Notes: generated by a model not told the origin, from the letters alone. A stretch of DNA of 64,000 bases from Tetrapyrgos nigripes (GCA_013368315.1 JAACJM010000009.1:124001-188000), one strand, 5' to 3'. Numbered from the stretch's first letter, positions 22,724 to 34,656 are shown. Numbers and translations: made by a program.

Positions 22724-25301
22724 ATGATCGCTCTTTCAGCGTTGCTCTTGGCATCGGCGCTCTCTGTTACAGCGCATTCCCATTCTGACATCCATGCTAG
22801 AGTGCACCCTCATTCCGACATTCATGCTCGTGCTGTCATCACCCCAATCACAGAATGTCGAAAGGTGAGTGGTCCAAAACGTCTTTATTATCCTGGCCAA
22901 ACATTAGGAAATTTTCTAGGGCTTCTCAATGACATTTGATGATGTATGTTTCCTGGCCTTACCTGTATGAAGGTGCACTGATTGACTCTAACCTTAGGGC
23001 CCCTCTGGTATACCTTCTCAGCACTTTCGCCCCGCTGTTCTTAATGTATATTCTTTTAGTCTATACCACCAACGTCTCAACAAATCTTTACAACGCAAAC
23101 GCCAAGGGAACCTTTTGTGTGTTGTGGCTTTCCTTTTTTTCTCGGTTTTATCCTCATGAGAAACGCCATAGACATGAACGGGAAGAATTGGAACTGCATC
23201 TACGATCCTGATATCGTCGCCCATGTACAACACGTTTACAGTCACGGCCATGAAATCGCGTCGCACACTTGGAGTCACCCTAACGTCTCCACGCTCACTA
23301 ATGCTCAGATAGACGTTGAAATCATGCGTCTCGATCAAGCCTTCATCAGGATCCTCGGTATCAAACCTAATATTTTTCGGTACGCGATTTCAAAGTCGCT
23401 GGCAAATATCACTCACTAAATATTTCATGTTCTAGCCCTCCATTTGGAGCCATACTGTCAGCTCAAGTCGATTATATCACAAGCAAACACAAGAAACTAG
23501 TTGTCACTTGGGATTCCGATTCTGGAGATAGCCAAGGAGTAAACACCAACGCTGGGATATTGGCTTTTTATAAGCATCTCGCCGATGAGGCTAAGAATTC
23601 CGGTGTAATGCCTCGGGCTCCTAAATTCACTCTCGCTCATGATGTCCTGAGCCAGGCAAGTCTCCCAAGGCGTGTGCTTCGAGCGAGCTAACCGCAATTT
23701 GATTTCTTCCAGACTGGTACTTGTTCCAAAGAAGCTGTTGCTATCCTTCAGGACGCATCATTCAACCTTATCACCACTTCCGAATGCCTTGGTGTCGATG
23801 CTTACACCTATATTGGGGCGCCTCAAACTCGAGACTCTACCTGGACTTGTGATGGAAGCTGGGATGTTTCGGATTACTCCGAGACTCCTACTACTTCTAC
23901 CGCAACTACGACTGGAAAGACTGCAAGCACGACTACCTCTCCGGGAAGCACATCCACTTCTGTTCCGACCACTTGCTCCAAGACTCCTTATACGATTTTA
24001 AATGGCGATTATTGCTGGAAGATGTAAGGCTTACTCTAGCTCTCACGCTGAAGCTGACAATAATGTTTGAACCTAGTGCTACCGACAACGGATTGACCGT
24101 GGAGGAGTTGCAAAATTATAATTTTGGTTTGAACTGTGATACACTGCATGTCTCTTCTTTTTTTACCTGCTCATCTCAGTTGACTGATTATTGGTATTTC
24201 TTTGCAGGCAACCCGGTGCCACTCTCAAACTTTGCCCTTCGAGTTCAACTGGCTCTACCTCCTCTGCCTCTACATCGTCCATTAGCGCCACGACCTCCCA
24301 GGCTACCACAGCTGCCACAACGACATCTCGTACCTCTACAACAGCTAGCATCACCACGTCTACCACCCTTTCTACGACTGCCAGCTCCGCTCCCACTTCC
24401 TCAACCTGCTCCAAAGGGACTTGGACCGTTAAAAGCGGGGACTACTGCTACAAGATCGCGACCGACAACGGGTTGACCGTGGAGCAGTTGCAAAGTTATA
24501 ATTCTGGTTTGAACTGCGATACGCTGTATGTCTTTTCTTTTCATCTGCTCATCTCAGTTGGCTGATGACCGATATTTCTTTGCAGACAACCCGGTGTTGT
24601 TCTCAAACTTTGCTCTTCGGGTTCAACTGGCTCCACTGCCTCTACTTTTACGTCGTCCATTAGCGCCACGACCTCCCGGACTACCACTGCTACCACAACG
24701 ACATCTCGTACCTCTACAACGGCTAGCACCGCCACGTCCATCACCCTTTCTACAACTGCCAGCGCCACTTCCACTTCCTCAACCTGCTCCAAAGGAACTT
24801 GGACCGTTAAAAGCGGGGACTACTGCTACAAGATTGCAACCGACAACGGCTTGACCATAGAACAACTCCAAAGCTACAATCCCAACGTGAATTGCAATAA
24901 CTTGTATGTTTATGCATCTCTGTTACGGTAATTTAGGTTTGCTGATTATTCGATTTTTATTTTTCCCTCGCAGGCAAGTCGGTGTTAGCATGAGACTTTG
25001 TCTTGCGACGTCTGGGGGATCTGGAACGACGACTGCAAGTGTACCTTCCTCTTCCACTGTACCTTTATCTACTTGTAAGAGGACGGTCAAGCTCAGTTCT
25101 CAAGCTACGTGCCAAACGATTGCAAATCAGTACAAGATCACACTTGGGGATTTCAATGCCTGGTGAGTCTTTCCTGTCCAACTGTTTTACAGTCTTGTTC
25201 TCTTTTAACGCTCTTTCCAAAGGAACCCAACCATTACCAACTGCGGCACTCTCGGTACTGGGAAAGTAAATTCGGGAACGTCGGTTTGTGTCTCGAACTA
25301 G
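22724..25301 (+). CDS. secreted CE4 chitin deacetylase with four LysM modules, third copy
   Basis: Twelve exons join to 647 residues: 22724-22864, 22920-22943, 22998-23007, 23060-23116, 23172-23379, 23436-23655, 23713-24023, 24077-24145, 24208-24525, 24586-24903, 24974-25162, 25223-25301. The signal peptide (MIALSALLLASALSVTAHS) is followed by a short repeated segment (HSDIHARVHPHSDIHARA). CE4 motifs: MTFDDG, HTWSHP, RPPFGA, WDSDSGD. LysM modules lie near residues 310-356, 412-463, 518-569 and 592-647 with Thr/Ser-rich linkers. Two introns have GC donors (after exons 6 and 8), and exon 3 is only 10 nt. Compared with the gene at 1785-4568, the intron inside modules 2 and 3 is gone. It stands next to the amidohydrolase pair, in the same direction. 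Secreted chitin deacetylase is well supported by family; target and timing are unknown. Confidence 0.92.
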
Positions 25302-25454
25302 GTAGATTTTCAAATTTATTATTGGGATTTGGGCAGGAGTTCTCCAAATTGGAACCTTTGGACAATAACATTAATTTAGGGCCAGTAGACCAAGTTACAG
25401 CGATTGCTTTGAAATTGAATGGCTTATAGGCGCTACTACATCGGTGATCACTGA

Positions 25455-25635
25455 AGTACTGGCGGGCCAGAAGGCTTATCGATTCTGCGCCGCAAGACGC
25501 AGCTTGGACAAGAGTACATTACTGCGCAGCACTGTTGACGCTGGTGCTGTATACGTCAAGTACAAGGATGTAAAGGACCTTTTCCCTGTAATTTATCGTT
25601 ATCTATCTCTGTATCTGCTCTGTATCAAGATTCTG
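25455..25635. repeat. dispersed repeat family R1, copy 1
   Basis: About 180 bp that recurs at 42860-43100 (same orientation) and at 49637-49900 and 61565-61815 (opposite orientation). Shared landmarks are a segment like aaggatgtaaaggac followed by tgtaatttatcgttat. It ends where the truncated regulator copy begins, so it may mark a rearrangement point. Confidence 0.7.
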
Positions 25636-25639
25636 AGGC

Positions 25640-26600
25640 TGAGGCTGAGGCTGGGATACGTTCTCCGCCTCTGTTTGAGCTGTTCCCAGTTGGACTTTTA
25701 CCGAGGCCAAGGCGTAGGCGTAGGCCGAACTCGAACTCGAACTCGAACTCTGTCCGTCCCTAGAACCAGAACCATGATAACACAGGCCCAGGCTTCGCGC
25801 TTCCACGTCCACTTCCAGGATGAAAACCCGCCCTCGCACTATAAATCGCACGATACACGAACAAAAGACGACAAGACCGAAGGAGGATCATATCATATGT
25901 TGAGCATGTAAAAGTAAAAGGCGTCGTAATCAGATATGACTGGTGTTTTAGAGGGAGGGGAAGAAGAGTAAGAAGTTAGCAACAACATCAACAATCGTCG
26001 AAACACCAAAGGAAATCAAAGGAAGGCAACTCTGTAACTCCGAAAGCACAAGGAAAAAAACAAAATAGTACTCACCCCCAAAGGCAAAATCAACCTCGCC
26101 ACCCTCGCCACCGGTTGGGAATCGTACCATCTATCGACTCCACTTGTTCCTGATTTGGGTGGAGGAGGGTTGGTGGGGTAGTCGGCCCATGGGTTGTTAT
26201 TATGCAAACTATACGTGTCAACATCGACACTCGTCCCAGTCCTAGTCCTATCCAAACTTCCAAAACACTCAACCCTAATGCAATAGTTCAGCTGTTAAAC
26301 GGAGACGGAGGTCGCGGGCTGAGGTTAGAGTTGGGAGGGGGTTGAGGTTGATTGGGGAGGAGGCCGTCGGTGGGTTGTTGTTGTTGAAAGAGGATGGGCG
26401 CAAACATCCACGGTTCAAACCCGTTACTGTTGCTGTTGCTGTTGCTGTTGCTCTTGTTGCATCCGTACTCGCGTTGGTGCCATTGGACCCATTCAACCCA
26501 TCAATCGATTCGCTTGTCCTTGTTCTTGTCCAGAACTTAACTTGAAGCTCAAGCTGAAGCCCCAGTGCCCGAAGAGTAACTCGGATACGCCGAAAAATAT
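25640..26600 (-). pseudogene. truncated, degenerate copy of the Zn2Cys6 regulator
   Basis: Minus-strand similarity to parts of exons 3 and 4 of the intact gene at 43356-47973. Recognisable on the minus strand are the LTSARDLRLRLTAELLH block and, across frames, the later W-Y-D-S segment. The zinc cluster, the middle region and most of the low-complexity tail are missing, and the frame is broken. It resembles the other decayed copy (31059-32870) more than the intact gene. Confidence 0.75.
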
Positions 26601-27072
26601 TTCAGCCTGTTTGGTATTCCTATTCATGCCGCGTGAGCTGGTTCTGTGAGTGCAGAGCAGTTTCTCTAGATTTGTTTCGTCGATTAGGACTGCCTTTTAC
26701 GAACACACGTCGTTTCGGCGTGTGGCTATGCTCATTAGGCCTCCTGATTGCCAGCCACTGGCAATCACCACTAAATTTGGGCCTTGTGCACAGCGGTGGC
26801 CCCACTATATCACTCCACTGATAAATCGCTGCTCTAGTGTCTCCGTCCTGCCTACCTCGACTCTTCCGATATTCATATGCATGACAGCTTCTAATAATAC
26901 TATGGACCGCGTATCATGATGTCTGTCTCTTTTCAGTGTCGTTCTCTCAGCAGCCCTTCACCCTCTCGCCAGTACAACCCTACGCACGTCAAATCGCTGT
27001 ATTACTTGCACCTAGCTCTGTTGGATTGCTCCAATCCTTCCCTGCCAACGATTCCTCGCCAAACTATTCTCT

Positions 27073-29399
27073 ATGGCAGAATCTTCCGAGCCAAATGCTG
27101 CGAGCTTCTTTCAGCACTCTCATCAAATAAGCGTCGTCAACAGTACCTTCAATATGGTTGCAGGGGACATGGATGTTGCTCACAACTACAGTGATCAGGG
27201 AAGCGGTCATCGACGAAGTAGCCTTTTGAGTCAGCTGCTTTCCAGAATAGGGGAATTCATCCCTTGGTCAACGGAGTCTCCGGTGCGTTCATATGTTTAC
27301 TTGCGTACCGTTCGTGTACTGACTCCCCGGTCGTTTCTTGAACTCAGACGATCGTATCCCAAAACAACATCGAACTTCTAGATCAGTTGTCCAGTCGCAG
27401 ACATTACCGGATCCATTCGGGCAAATACGAGCAACGATTTGTGCTTGTCAAAGTGTTCCAAGGGACACAGGCGGAGAAGGCAGGTGTCCTTTGTCCGGCT
27501 TAGTTCTCTCAGTCAATTGACCTGGCTCCGTCTACTCCATCAGAACTTCACGGAAGAGAAAAAAACAGATCCAACGTCTGCTGTATGTCGCTTCAGATCT
27601 CGAGTATGCATTTGCCACGAACTCCGGTTTAACAAGGCTTGCTTTACAGTCACCCATGTCTCCTGAAGATGATAGCAGTGTCGTCGTTTGCATCCGGAAG
27701 GCCTTTTATCGTCTATAATTTCGGTGAGTGCACACAAACTTTGACCGAGGGAATCGATATTGAAGGGTTACCCAGCGCCGTCAAGAGGATCTGTGGGGAG
27801 CTGGCTTGCATCAGTACTCGCAAAGGATCTTTCAGACATCCTTCCGTTGAGTTGTAAGATTGTGAGCAGATTATCTTTAGCATGCTCGTCCGTACTTGAA
27901 GCTAATGTGTTTCGCTATGGCTCACAGGTCAGCGAACTTGCGGTATGCCGTTATTCCTGAAATGTCTTTCTCAGATTTCCGGAAGATTTTTGTTTCCACA
28001 GTTTGGTCTGGATTACCTCTCTAGCGAGGGAGTACAAGCCGGATCTAATGACGATAATGTTTGTATTTCATCCCGAGGTGCATAAGGTGATACGCTGACT
28101 TTGACTGGCAGAATATCGAAATATTTATCACCGACCAAGACATGTTGAAGATTGCACCTGATTTTGGCCCCCTCAGAAATAGTAACACTCGGTGCTCGTC
28201 CGGTCAGATTGACGATTCTCTATGGATCTTATTCAACAAATTGTGTGCTAAGGTACGCTGTACTTAGTCTCGTCCCATCTATGAGACCTCTTACCAAAGG
28301 CTATGCGGCAGACTTTCAGCGAAGCAACCTACATTCTGCATCGTAAGTTCCCGACTTTGTACCTGAATCCTGCCTTACTATCTTCATGCTTTCATGCCCT
28401 CTAGAGGACCACCGAAGTCGAGACACGTTAGCCCGTATCGATGAAGTCTCTGCTACCGATACCGATACCGAAGTGGGAGACACCCAAAACCTCATTCACG
28501 ACAATATATCCACCTCCAATTCTTCTGAACCCTCCGTAATCTATAGAAGAGAGTTGTTGTGGAGAGGGTCTAAACATGGTTCGCAATCGGTGGCTGCTAT
28601 AGCCAGGCGTTATCGGCAGCTTTGGGAGCATCTCAACCTAACTGTAGGGCAGTCATATCCCAGCTATGGTATGCCGAGGAAGCAAGCTGCAAGGCCGCTC
28701 AGGACTATAGTACATCGATGCCAAGGCTATCGCAAGGAAGAAATAACGCTCACATCAGACGTTTCAGATAACGCAATCGTCTCCCATTTCATACCTTCCT
28801 TATATGAGAGATGCCTAGTGTGCAAGGAGGTCGTGAAGGAGGAAGAGTTTCGTTGTGCATGCGATGGAATTGGAAGCGCCGGTGCGTCAGATAAAATAGA
28901 TAAATTGAGCCGTGAAGCCTTGACTGACTTGATTACAGATGATGGGATCTCACCTACGATAAAGTGCTCAGTGTGTAGAGTATGGCAACATTGGTCCTGC
29001 ATAGTGGTACCACGGGACAATGCACAGTTCATATGTTCTTCATGCGGTACTACGCCAGCTCCAGAAAACTTGTCCAGCAATTTGCATGATTACTCGGATC
29101 AACAAATGCAGATTGAACCTGATACTAAGCGATCAAGGATGGATTCTGCATCATCAACCCCTGGGAGGCGGATACCAATTCCCTCAACGCCTCTTTCACC
29201 AATTTCCCCAGTGCGTCCCTCACTGACGGATCCTTCACCAATTTCCTCGATGCCTCCACCAATTTCCTTGATGCATCCTTTAACAATTCCTTTCCGCACA
29301 CAAGCGAGCCAGTCACCGAGACCTGGACAGATGAACGCCAACGCAGTGAATCCACATCCGAATTCCAATCTTAATCCTAATCCTGCTGCTGCAGGCTAA
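27073..29399 (+). pseudogene. pseudokinase-like / PHD-like zinc-finger family, copy 1 (frameshifted)
   Basis: Same layout as the open copy at 50479-52521: an N-terminal Asn/Gly motif (VNSTFNMVAGDMDV), a kinase-like N-lobe (HSGKYEQRFVLVKVF, then LHPCLLKMIAVS and PFIVYN), a DFG-like segment (LKIAPDFGPLR) and a C-terminal Cys/His finger (KCSVCRVWQHWSC ... FICSSC). An extra A in a run of A at about 27557-27563 shifts the frame in the third exon; copies 2 and 3 keep the frame there. The 3' part (28386-29399) is one long open frame whose Pro/Ser-rich tail is absent from copy 3. An intron of 57 nt inside the finger region is a multiple of three and reads through. Possibly still expressed as a shorter PHD protein; more likely a decaying gene. 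Confidence 0.7.
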
Positions 29400-29978
29400 C
29401 CGACTCGTTCACATCCCACCCAACTGGGTCATCGTACCCAACGACCATCCACGGGTCTGACGCCCCAGCAACTACACAGGCATGGCAAGCGCGCTGAAGA
29501 ATCATCTTCAACAACAGAAATATTTGGAACAACTCTTAGCTGCAGCTCAGACTGAAGATGTTAAAGCTGGTTGGAGTGCGCATGATGTAGCAGCTTCAGT
29601 ACAACAGTGGATGCGTGATCATCTAGGGATAATCCCTACGCACGTCACTATACCTCGGCATCTGAGCAGTACGGGAAATAGACGTTGAATGGTAATATAC
29701 ACGCATCGGGCTAGGCTAGGAGTACGAGACGTATGAGAAAAGTTTGACACGGGGGCGGCACATACCCATTATTGTACTAGTAGATTACGCTTGCGATGCT
29801 TCCCGGACCCGGTGCATCATCTCTTGGTCCTAAGCCGGTAATAAAATCCTTCGTTTTCGTCTTCTCCCCTTTTTCTTACCTTTTTTAATGCTGGCCTTGT
29901 CGACGTGCTGGAAGTCTGTTGTTCCGAAAGTGGCGTTGAAAGAGTCTCTGAGGCCGTAAGTGAGTATAAGGCGGATCA

Positions 29979-30001
29979 GATAGATAGATAGATAGATAGA
30001 T
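29979..30001. repeat. TAGA microsatellite
   Basis: About six perfect tetranucleotide repeats (tagatagatagatagatag) in the spacer downstream of the zinc-finger gene. Confidence 0.9.
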
Positions 30002-30195
30002 TACACCGGGACCGGAGTAGCTACTGATACTTTTACATCGAAAATGACGCGCGAAGTAGCTAACCGTGGAACCAATTACTGATTCACCGGGGCAAGCAAC
30101 GAGGCTGCAGGGGCAACGTCCTGCTACCAGAGCAGGGTAGACCGTCTGCGACCACGAAGCGCTATAAGGCGGCGCAGAGACAGAGGACGTGGGTC

Positions 30196-31052
30196 TCAAT
30201 GCGGAGGATACAGTCCAAGCATTGGCAAGGGTACATACACAGACAGTAGTAAATACGCAGACGAGAGTTGGAGAGAATAGGGAAGTGATTCCAGGATAAA
30301 AATGACATCGTCTTCGGAAAGAGGGAGTTCCTGCAAAACTAGCCTTGTAATCTCGTAATCCGACCTCTTTAGGAACGCGGAAAACTCCTTGCGAGGCCAA
30401 GGAAGGGCACTTAGCCGCCCGGTACTAGATCCAGGTTGTATGTACAGTGACTTCAGATTGGGAAAAGTGAAGGAAGCGAGGAGACGAGGTACTAAAAAGT
30501 CCTGCGCCAAAAAGTCCTGCATCTCTGAGACCGGGGCGCAGAATGTGATGCGTAAATGACCAACGGATTTCGAAATCTGCGGGATTATGGGAGTCTGAGG
30601 AACGCCGCTCTCAAGTTGGCTCAAGTCATAAGACAAGCCTGAGACAACATTGGGGCATCTCTCCAACAGCTTGAAGACCGTTAAGTCCTTCCGTATCAGG
30701 AGGCGCAATGTCGGAGCCATGTGCAAATCCGCAGGAAAGACTGGGGTAATAAGTGTGCGAAGGCCGGGTGAACCTGCAAGAATGGTGGAAAAGGTAGAAT
30801 GAGATAAAAAGGGGAGACACACGCGAACGACTCCAGGAGAGGGAAGGATGCAATGGACATCAATGAAGGTGTCAAAACATGCCAAGACCTGTAGCCTTGA
30901 ATAATCAGTATCTTCCATCTTGCTGCGTGAGGCATAACGATGTCAAACATTTGAGAAATGGCCTGAGCGTCTACTGCAGCAAGGCTACGAGTATCGGGAA
31001 TCACATTGACGGACAAACTGCATGTTTTGGACCGCTGGAGGTGCAGCTGCAC
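30196..31052 (-). pseudogene. F-box/LRR-like protein fragment without its N-terminus
   Basis: Minus-strand blocks typical of the large agaricomycete F-box-like families: LHLQRSKTCSLSV, AARWKILIIQGYRSW, SFPLLESF, then GSPGLRTLITPVFPADLH and PNLKSLYIQPGSS. The first half, which would hold the F-box, is absent because the homology stops at about 31058, where repeat sequence linked to the truncated regulator copy begins. A frame change is needed between the SFPLLESF block and the GSPGLRT block. These proteins normally act as substrate adaptors in SCF ubiquitin ligases; this one is unlikely to work. Confidence 0.65.
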
Positions 31053-31058
31053 CTCCAG
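31035..31058. repeat. 24-bp perfect palindrome at a breakpoint
   Basis: Positions 31035-31058 read the same on both strands (core ggtgcagctgcacc). It lies exactly where the F-box homology ends and the sequence shared with the regulator's 3' flank begins. Confidence 0.85.
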
Positions 31059-32870
31059 TGTAATAATACTGAGGGTTCAAACCATTGAATATGATACCTA
31101 CATGATAACTAATCCGCCAATCCAAATTCTGGTGGTCCGATCCAACTACAGCTCCAACTACAAATCCAAATCTTGTCTAAATGCAGTCGCAAGAGGAGAC
31201 TGAGACTCTTGTGATCCCGATGGTCCCGAAAGTGTCGCCGAAGACGAAGACGCAGACGCAGACGCAGAGGTACGTGGTAACTTGAAGAAGTTGGATCTCC
31301 TGCGTCACCACCACCGATACTACCACTACGGAACCCATTGAAGACAGACATGGATGAGGTAGAGGCAGATGGACCAACAGGTACCCAGACCCAAACCCGA
31401 ACCCGAACCAGTATCACGGTTATGAGAGTTGAAATGGGAAAAATCGTGGTGGTAGTTGTATAGTAGACATCGTCGTGGTGTAGGGTGGCACAGCACCAGT
31501 TATAGACATTGGTATCGTACCCGTACCCATCCCCATCCCAATCCTTGAAAACGGAAAGGTACCCGTGAAATCAATATCTGTATTTGTGTCTGTATCTGTG
31601 TTTGTGACTGAGGTTGAGTTTGGATTTGGGGTTGGGGTTTCCGCACGATACACTGGAGCTTCCGAACATTCTACCGACTCTAGCACTATTCAGCCCATAG
31701 GATCGAACTTTGCGGACCAAAAGGGGTTGTCTGAGCCTGGGGCTGGGGCTGGAATACGTTCTTCGCCTCCGTTTGAGCTGTTCCCAGTTGGATTTGTACC
31801 GATGCCAGGCGTAGGCATAGGCTCATTTGCACCTGCACCTGTATTGGGTTGGGATTGGGATTGGGATTGGGACCAACCCCACCTCCAGCACCAGCACCAG
31901 CACCATCGACACCGACATTGGGTTTGACACGTTCGCGTTATGGCCATGACCACCGGGACCTGAAGCAGATCCGGATCCTGAGCTCGAACTCGAACTTGAA
32001 CTTGAACTCTGTCCGCCCCCACCAGAACCATAACCATAACCAGAACCATGATAACACAGCCCAGGCCTAGGCTTCGCGCTCGACAAGACCGAAGGAGGAT
32101 CATATGTTGAGCATGTGAAAGTAGGGGAGAAGAGTAGTTACTATTAGATAGCAACAGCATCAAAAATCGTCGAAACACCAAAGGAAGGCAACTCTGTAAC
32201 TCCAAAAGCATAAGCAAAAAGAAGAAAGAGTACTCACCCCCAACCCTCGCCAACGTTGAAAAGACCCAACTTTGGGAATCGTATCATCTATCGACTTCGC
32301 TTGTTCCTGGTTTGGGCGGAGGAAGGTGAGTGGGGTAGTCGGCCCATAGGCTGTTACAACCGAATCCTTGACCAAATTATAGTAATACGCGTCAGGAATT
32401 TCAACGTCGACACTCGTCCCAGTCCTAGTCCTATCCAAACTCCCAAAACACTCAACCCTAAACCTAGGCTCTTCAACCGTGTGGAACAGTTCAGCTGTTA
32501 AACTGAGGCAGAGGTCGCGGCTGAGGTTAGAGTTGGGAGGAGGTTGGGGTTGATTGAGGAGGCCGTCGGTGGGTTGTTGAAAGAGGATGGGAAGAAGACG
32601 GTGTACCAGAACCATTCGTCCTCGCGTTGGTGATAGATCCATTCAACCGATCCGCTTGTCCTTGTCGTTGTCCAGAATAACTTGAAGCTGAAGCGCTGAA
32701 GCCCCAGCGCCCGAAGAGTAACTCGGATACTCCGAAAAAGTACAAGTAGAAGTAGAAGTAGAAGCGTAATTAGCGTTAGCACTCCCATACGAAGCAGAGG
32801 TATTTAGGATTTCGTGTGAGATGTTCCGAAGCAGAGCCTGTTTTGATGAGAGACGAGAGTAGCGATGAAA
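31059..32870 (-). pseudogene. second truncated copy of the Zn2Cys6 regulator
   Basis: Minus-strand similarity to the 3' flank and parts of exons 4 and 3 of the gene at 43356-47973. Segments 31180-31680 match about 43990-44600, then the match jumps to about 45480-45940, so roughly 880 bp is deleted. Segment 32160-32870 matches exon 3 (SLTAELFHTVEE, then FRVECFGSLDR). Exons 1-2 with the zinc cluster are missing, and several frames are needed to follow the homology. Confidence 0.78.
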
Positions 32871-32987
32871 ATGATAGAAAGACACATCAGACTTCAGTTT
32901 CTTTCTTTAAAATCCCTCAAGTTACTAGTCTGCGGAGGACTGCTTGCACCAACTTGCGCCCAACTTCCATCTCGCGCTGCTCCACCA

Positions 32988-33146
32988 TGTCCACTTTCGA
33001 TGCTCTTCCTGTCGAATTGCAAAGGGAAGCGTTTGAATGAGCCTCACTCGACTCCGAGAGCCCTGTGAACGCCGCGATGACCCTGTCTTATGTCTGTCAT
33101 CGAGTCAAATATGGTGCACGTTGGATATATATGTATGGTCTGCATA
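32988..33146 (+). pseudogene. F-box-like gene stub with an in-frame stop
   Basis: MSTFDALPVELQREAFE is followed by TGA where the family has Trp (the usual pattern is LPxELQREIFEWA), and then by ASLDSESPVNAAMTLSYVCH in the same frame. The fragment ends at the left boundary of the inverted-repeat arm. It is too short to function. Confidence 0.5.
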
Positions 33147-33414
33147 TTTCAAAGGAAGACATTCATGCCTTGGGTTTGATTTGTAGCTAAGACGACAACA
33201 GCTGCATCAATCATTCGCACCGTACAAAGCTAGTAGTACAGCCTGTGAACTCATTCATGGTTTACTATACTATAGCTTTCTACATGCCTATTCACGCGTA
33301 GATATGTAGTGATCAAGGTTCCTTTCGACGATGCAGTATACTATACAGCGATTCGTAGAGTGAAGTTGAGACACGACTAGCGTGGCTATGCAAATTTCCT
33401 TTTCTTTTTCCGCC

Positions 33415-34656
33415 ATGGGCTTTGGCTACATGATAGGTATGTCCACCAGAATTTTCACCAAAAATGCTCTGAAACCACCCCAAATATCCTATAGAACACA
33501 TGGAAGAAGATGACGAGACTTCCAAAGGAGTCCCACCATGGGTAGAGCTCGAGTACGCGGTTGGTTCCAACTTGGTCGTCAACCCAGGAGCACGTCCAAT
33601 CTGACGCTCTTTCTGTCTACCTGAATTTCATCCGGATGTCATACAGCACATGCGCACTCTCGCAGGCCAAGGATCCCACGTCCACTTTACCCATCTCTCA
33701 TCATCCTCGTCGGAATCGCTCAAAGTCAAATTCGCCAACATGCCAGAAGGAGAAAACCTCTCTGAAGCCTCATGCCATCAAGCAGGCGTACTTGATTTGA
33801 TCAAAGAACGTCTAGGTGGCTCGTTGGAGAAAGTGTGTCTACTGGATCCAAAAGCTGAGAAGGAGTTGTCGCCCGAAGACGGAGATGGGAGGTTTGAGTG
33901 GTTTTTGTTTGGTGTGAGTTCTGGTGGTTTACGTTTAGAGTCTGAGACTTTTTAGCTAAAGATGGCTCGGACGGGATATAGGGTATTTTGGGTACGTCTT
34001 TCCATCGTATCTAACGTCTGTCCTCGTCTTACTCCTTTTTTGTTTTTGCTTAGGTGACGATCCACCTCGAGACCGAACGGCTGAACTGCGTGTCCTTGGC
34101 TTCCCAGGAAGACGTCTAGGTCCCGTTCAGATGACCACAGACACTGCACTAGGTGTCACAAAACGCGTTGTACAAGATAAAAGTGCGTATTTTTGCAACA
34201 TGTTATGCTGTCGTTTCTTTATTCTTTTCCCTATCTTATGCAGTACCTCTGGACAAAATACCCTACATTGTGCGTGGCTTACCCTCTCCTCTGACTTGCT
34301 TTCTCCATTGATGTCGACGTGCTGCTCGGTCTCCATTCCAGGACTTCCCGACTGTCACCTTCAACGCCAAAGTACGTCTCCTCTCCCTTAGTGCTTGTTG
34401 CTAGGTCTCACCATTGCCATTTACTACCCTGTTCGTGCAGGAAAGCGTCGAGATGCCATTCCGTCAGTAGTCTAGTTTATCTGCCTATTCTTGGCGTGTA
34501 ACGGTGGCTGACATTTTCTTTTTCTTTTCCTTTCTTCCCATTTTATATTCTGTTATTATCATTATAGGCTACATGGTGAAAGACAACCAACCCATCCTCC
34601 CACCAGGGATGCGAGAGCTACTGTACGAGGATTTGAACAAAAGTTTTGACTTTTAG
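33415..34656 (+). CDS. SFM1: SFM1-like SPOUT methyltransferase, left-arm copy
   Basis: Nine exons give 219 residues, against 213 in yeast Sfm1: 33415-33436, 33495-33559, 33647-33913, 33982-33991, 34054-34182, 34244-34269, 34342-34371, 34441-34462, 34568-34656. Family landmarks are in order: IEHMEED near the start, KVCLLDPKAEKELSPEDG, GILGDDPPRDRTAEL, QMTTDTALG and VEMPFRYMVKDNQPILPPGM. Yeast Sfm1 methylates one arginine of ribosomal protein uS3 (Rps3) using SAM and a knotted SPOUT fold. The short 5' exon with start at 33415 recreates the conserved N-terminus, which supports that start. Exon 4 is a 10-nt micro-exon. The gene is repeated almost unchanged on the other strand at 55942-57201; a second copy of a housekeeping enzyme is unusual. 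Confidence 0.92.

Noticed and set aside
27557..27563. The extra A in copy 1 as proof of a dead gene
   Set aside because: A homopolymer indel may be a sequencing error; I call the copy a pseudogene only at moderate confidence.
30000..30400. A 171-codon minus-strand open frame near 29885-30400
   Set aside because: Overlaps the F-box fragment in another frame, crosses the TAGA microsatellite and has no coding pattern.
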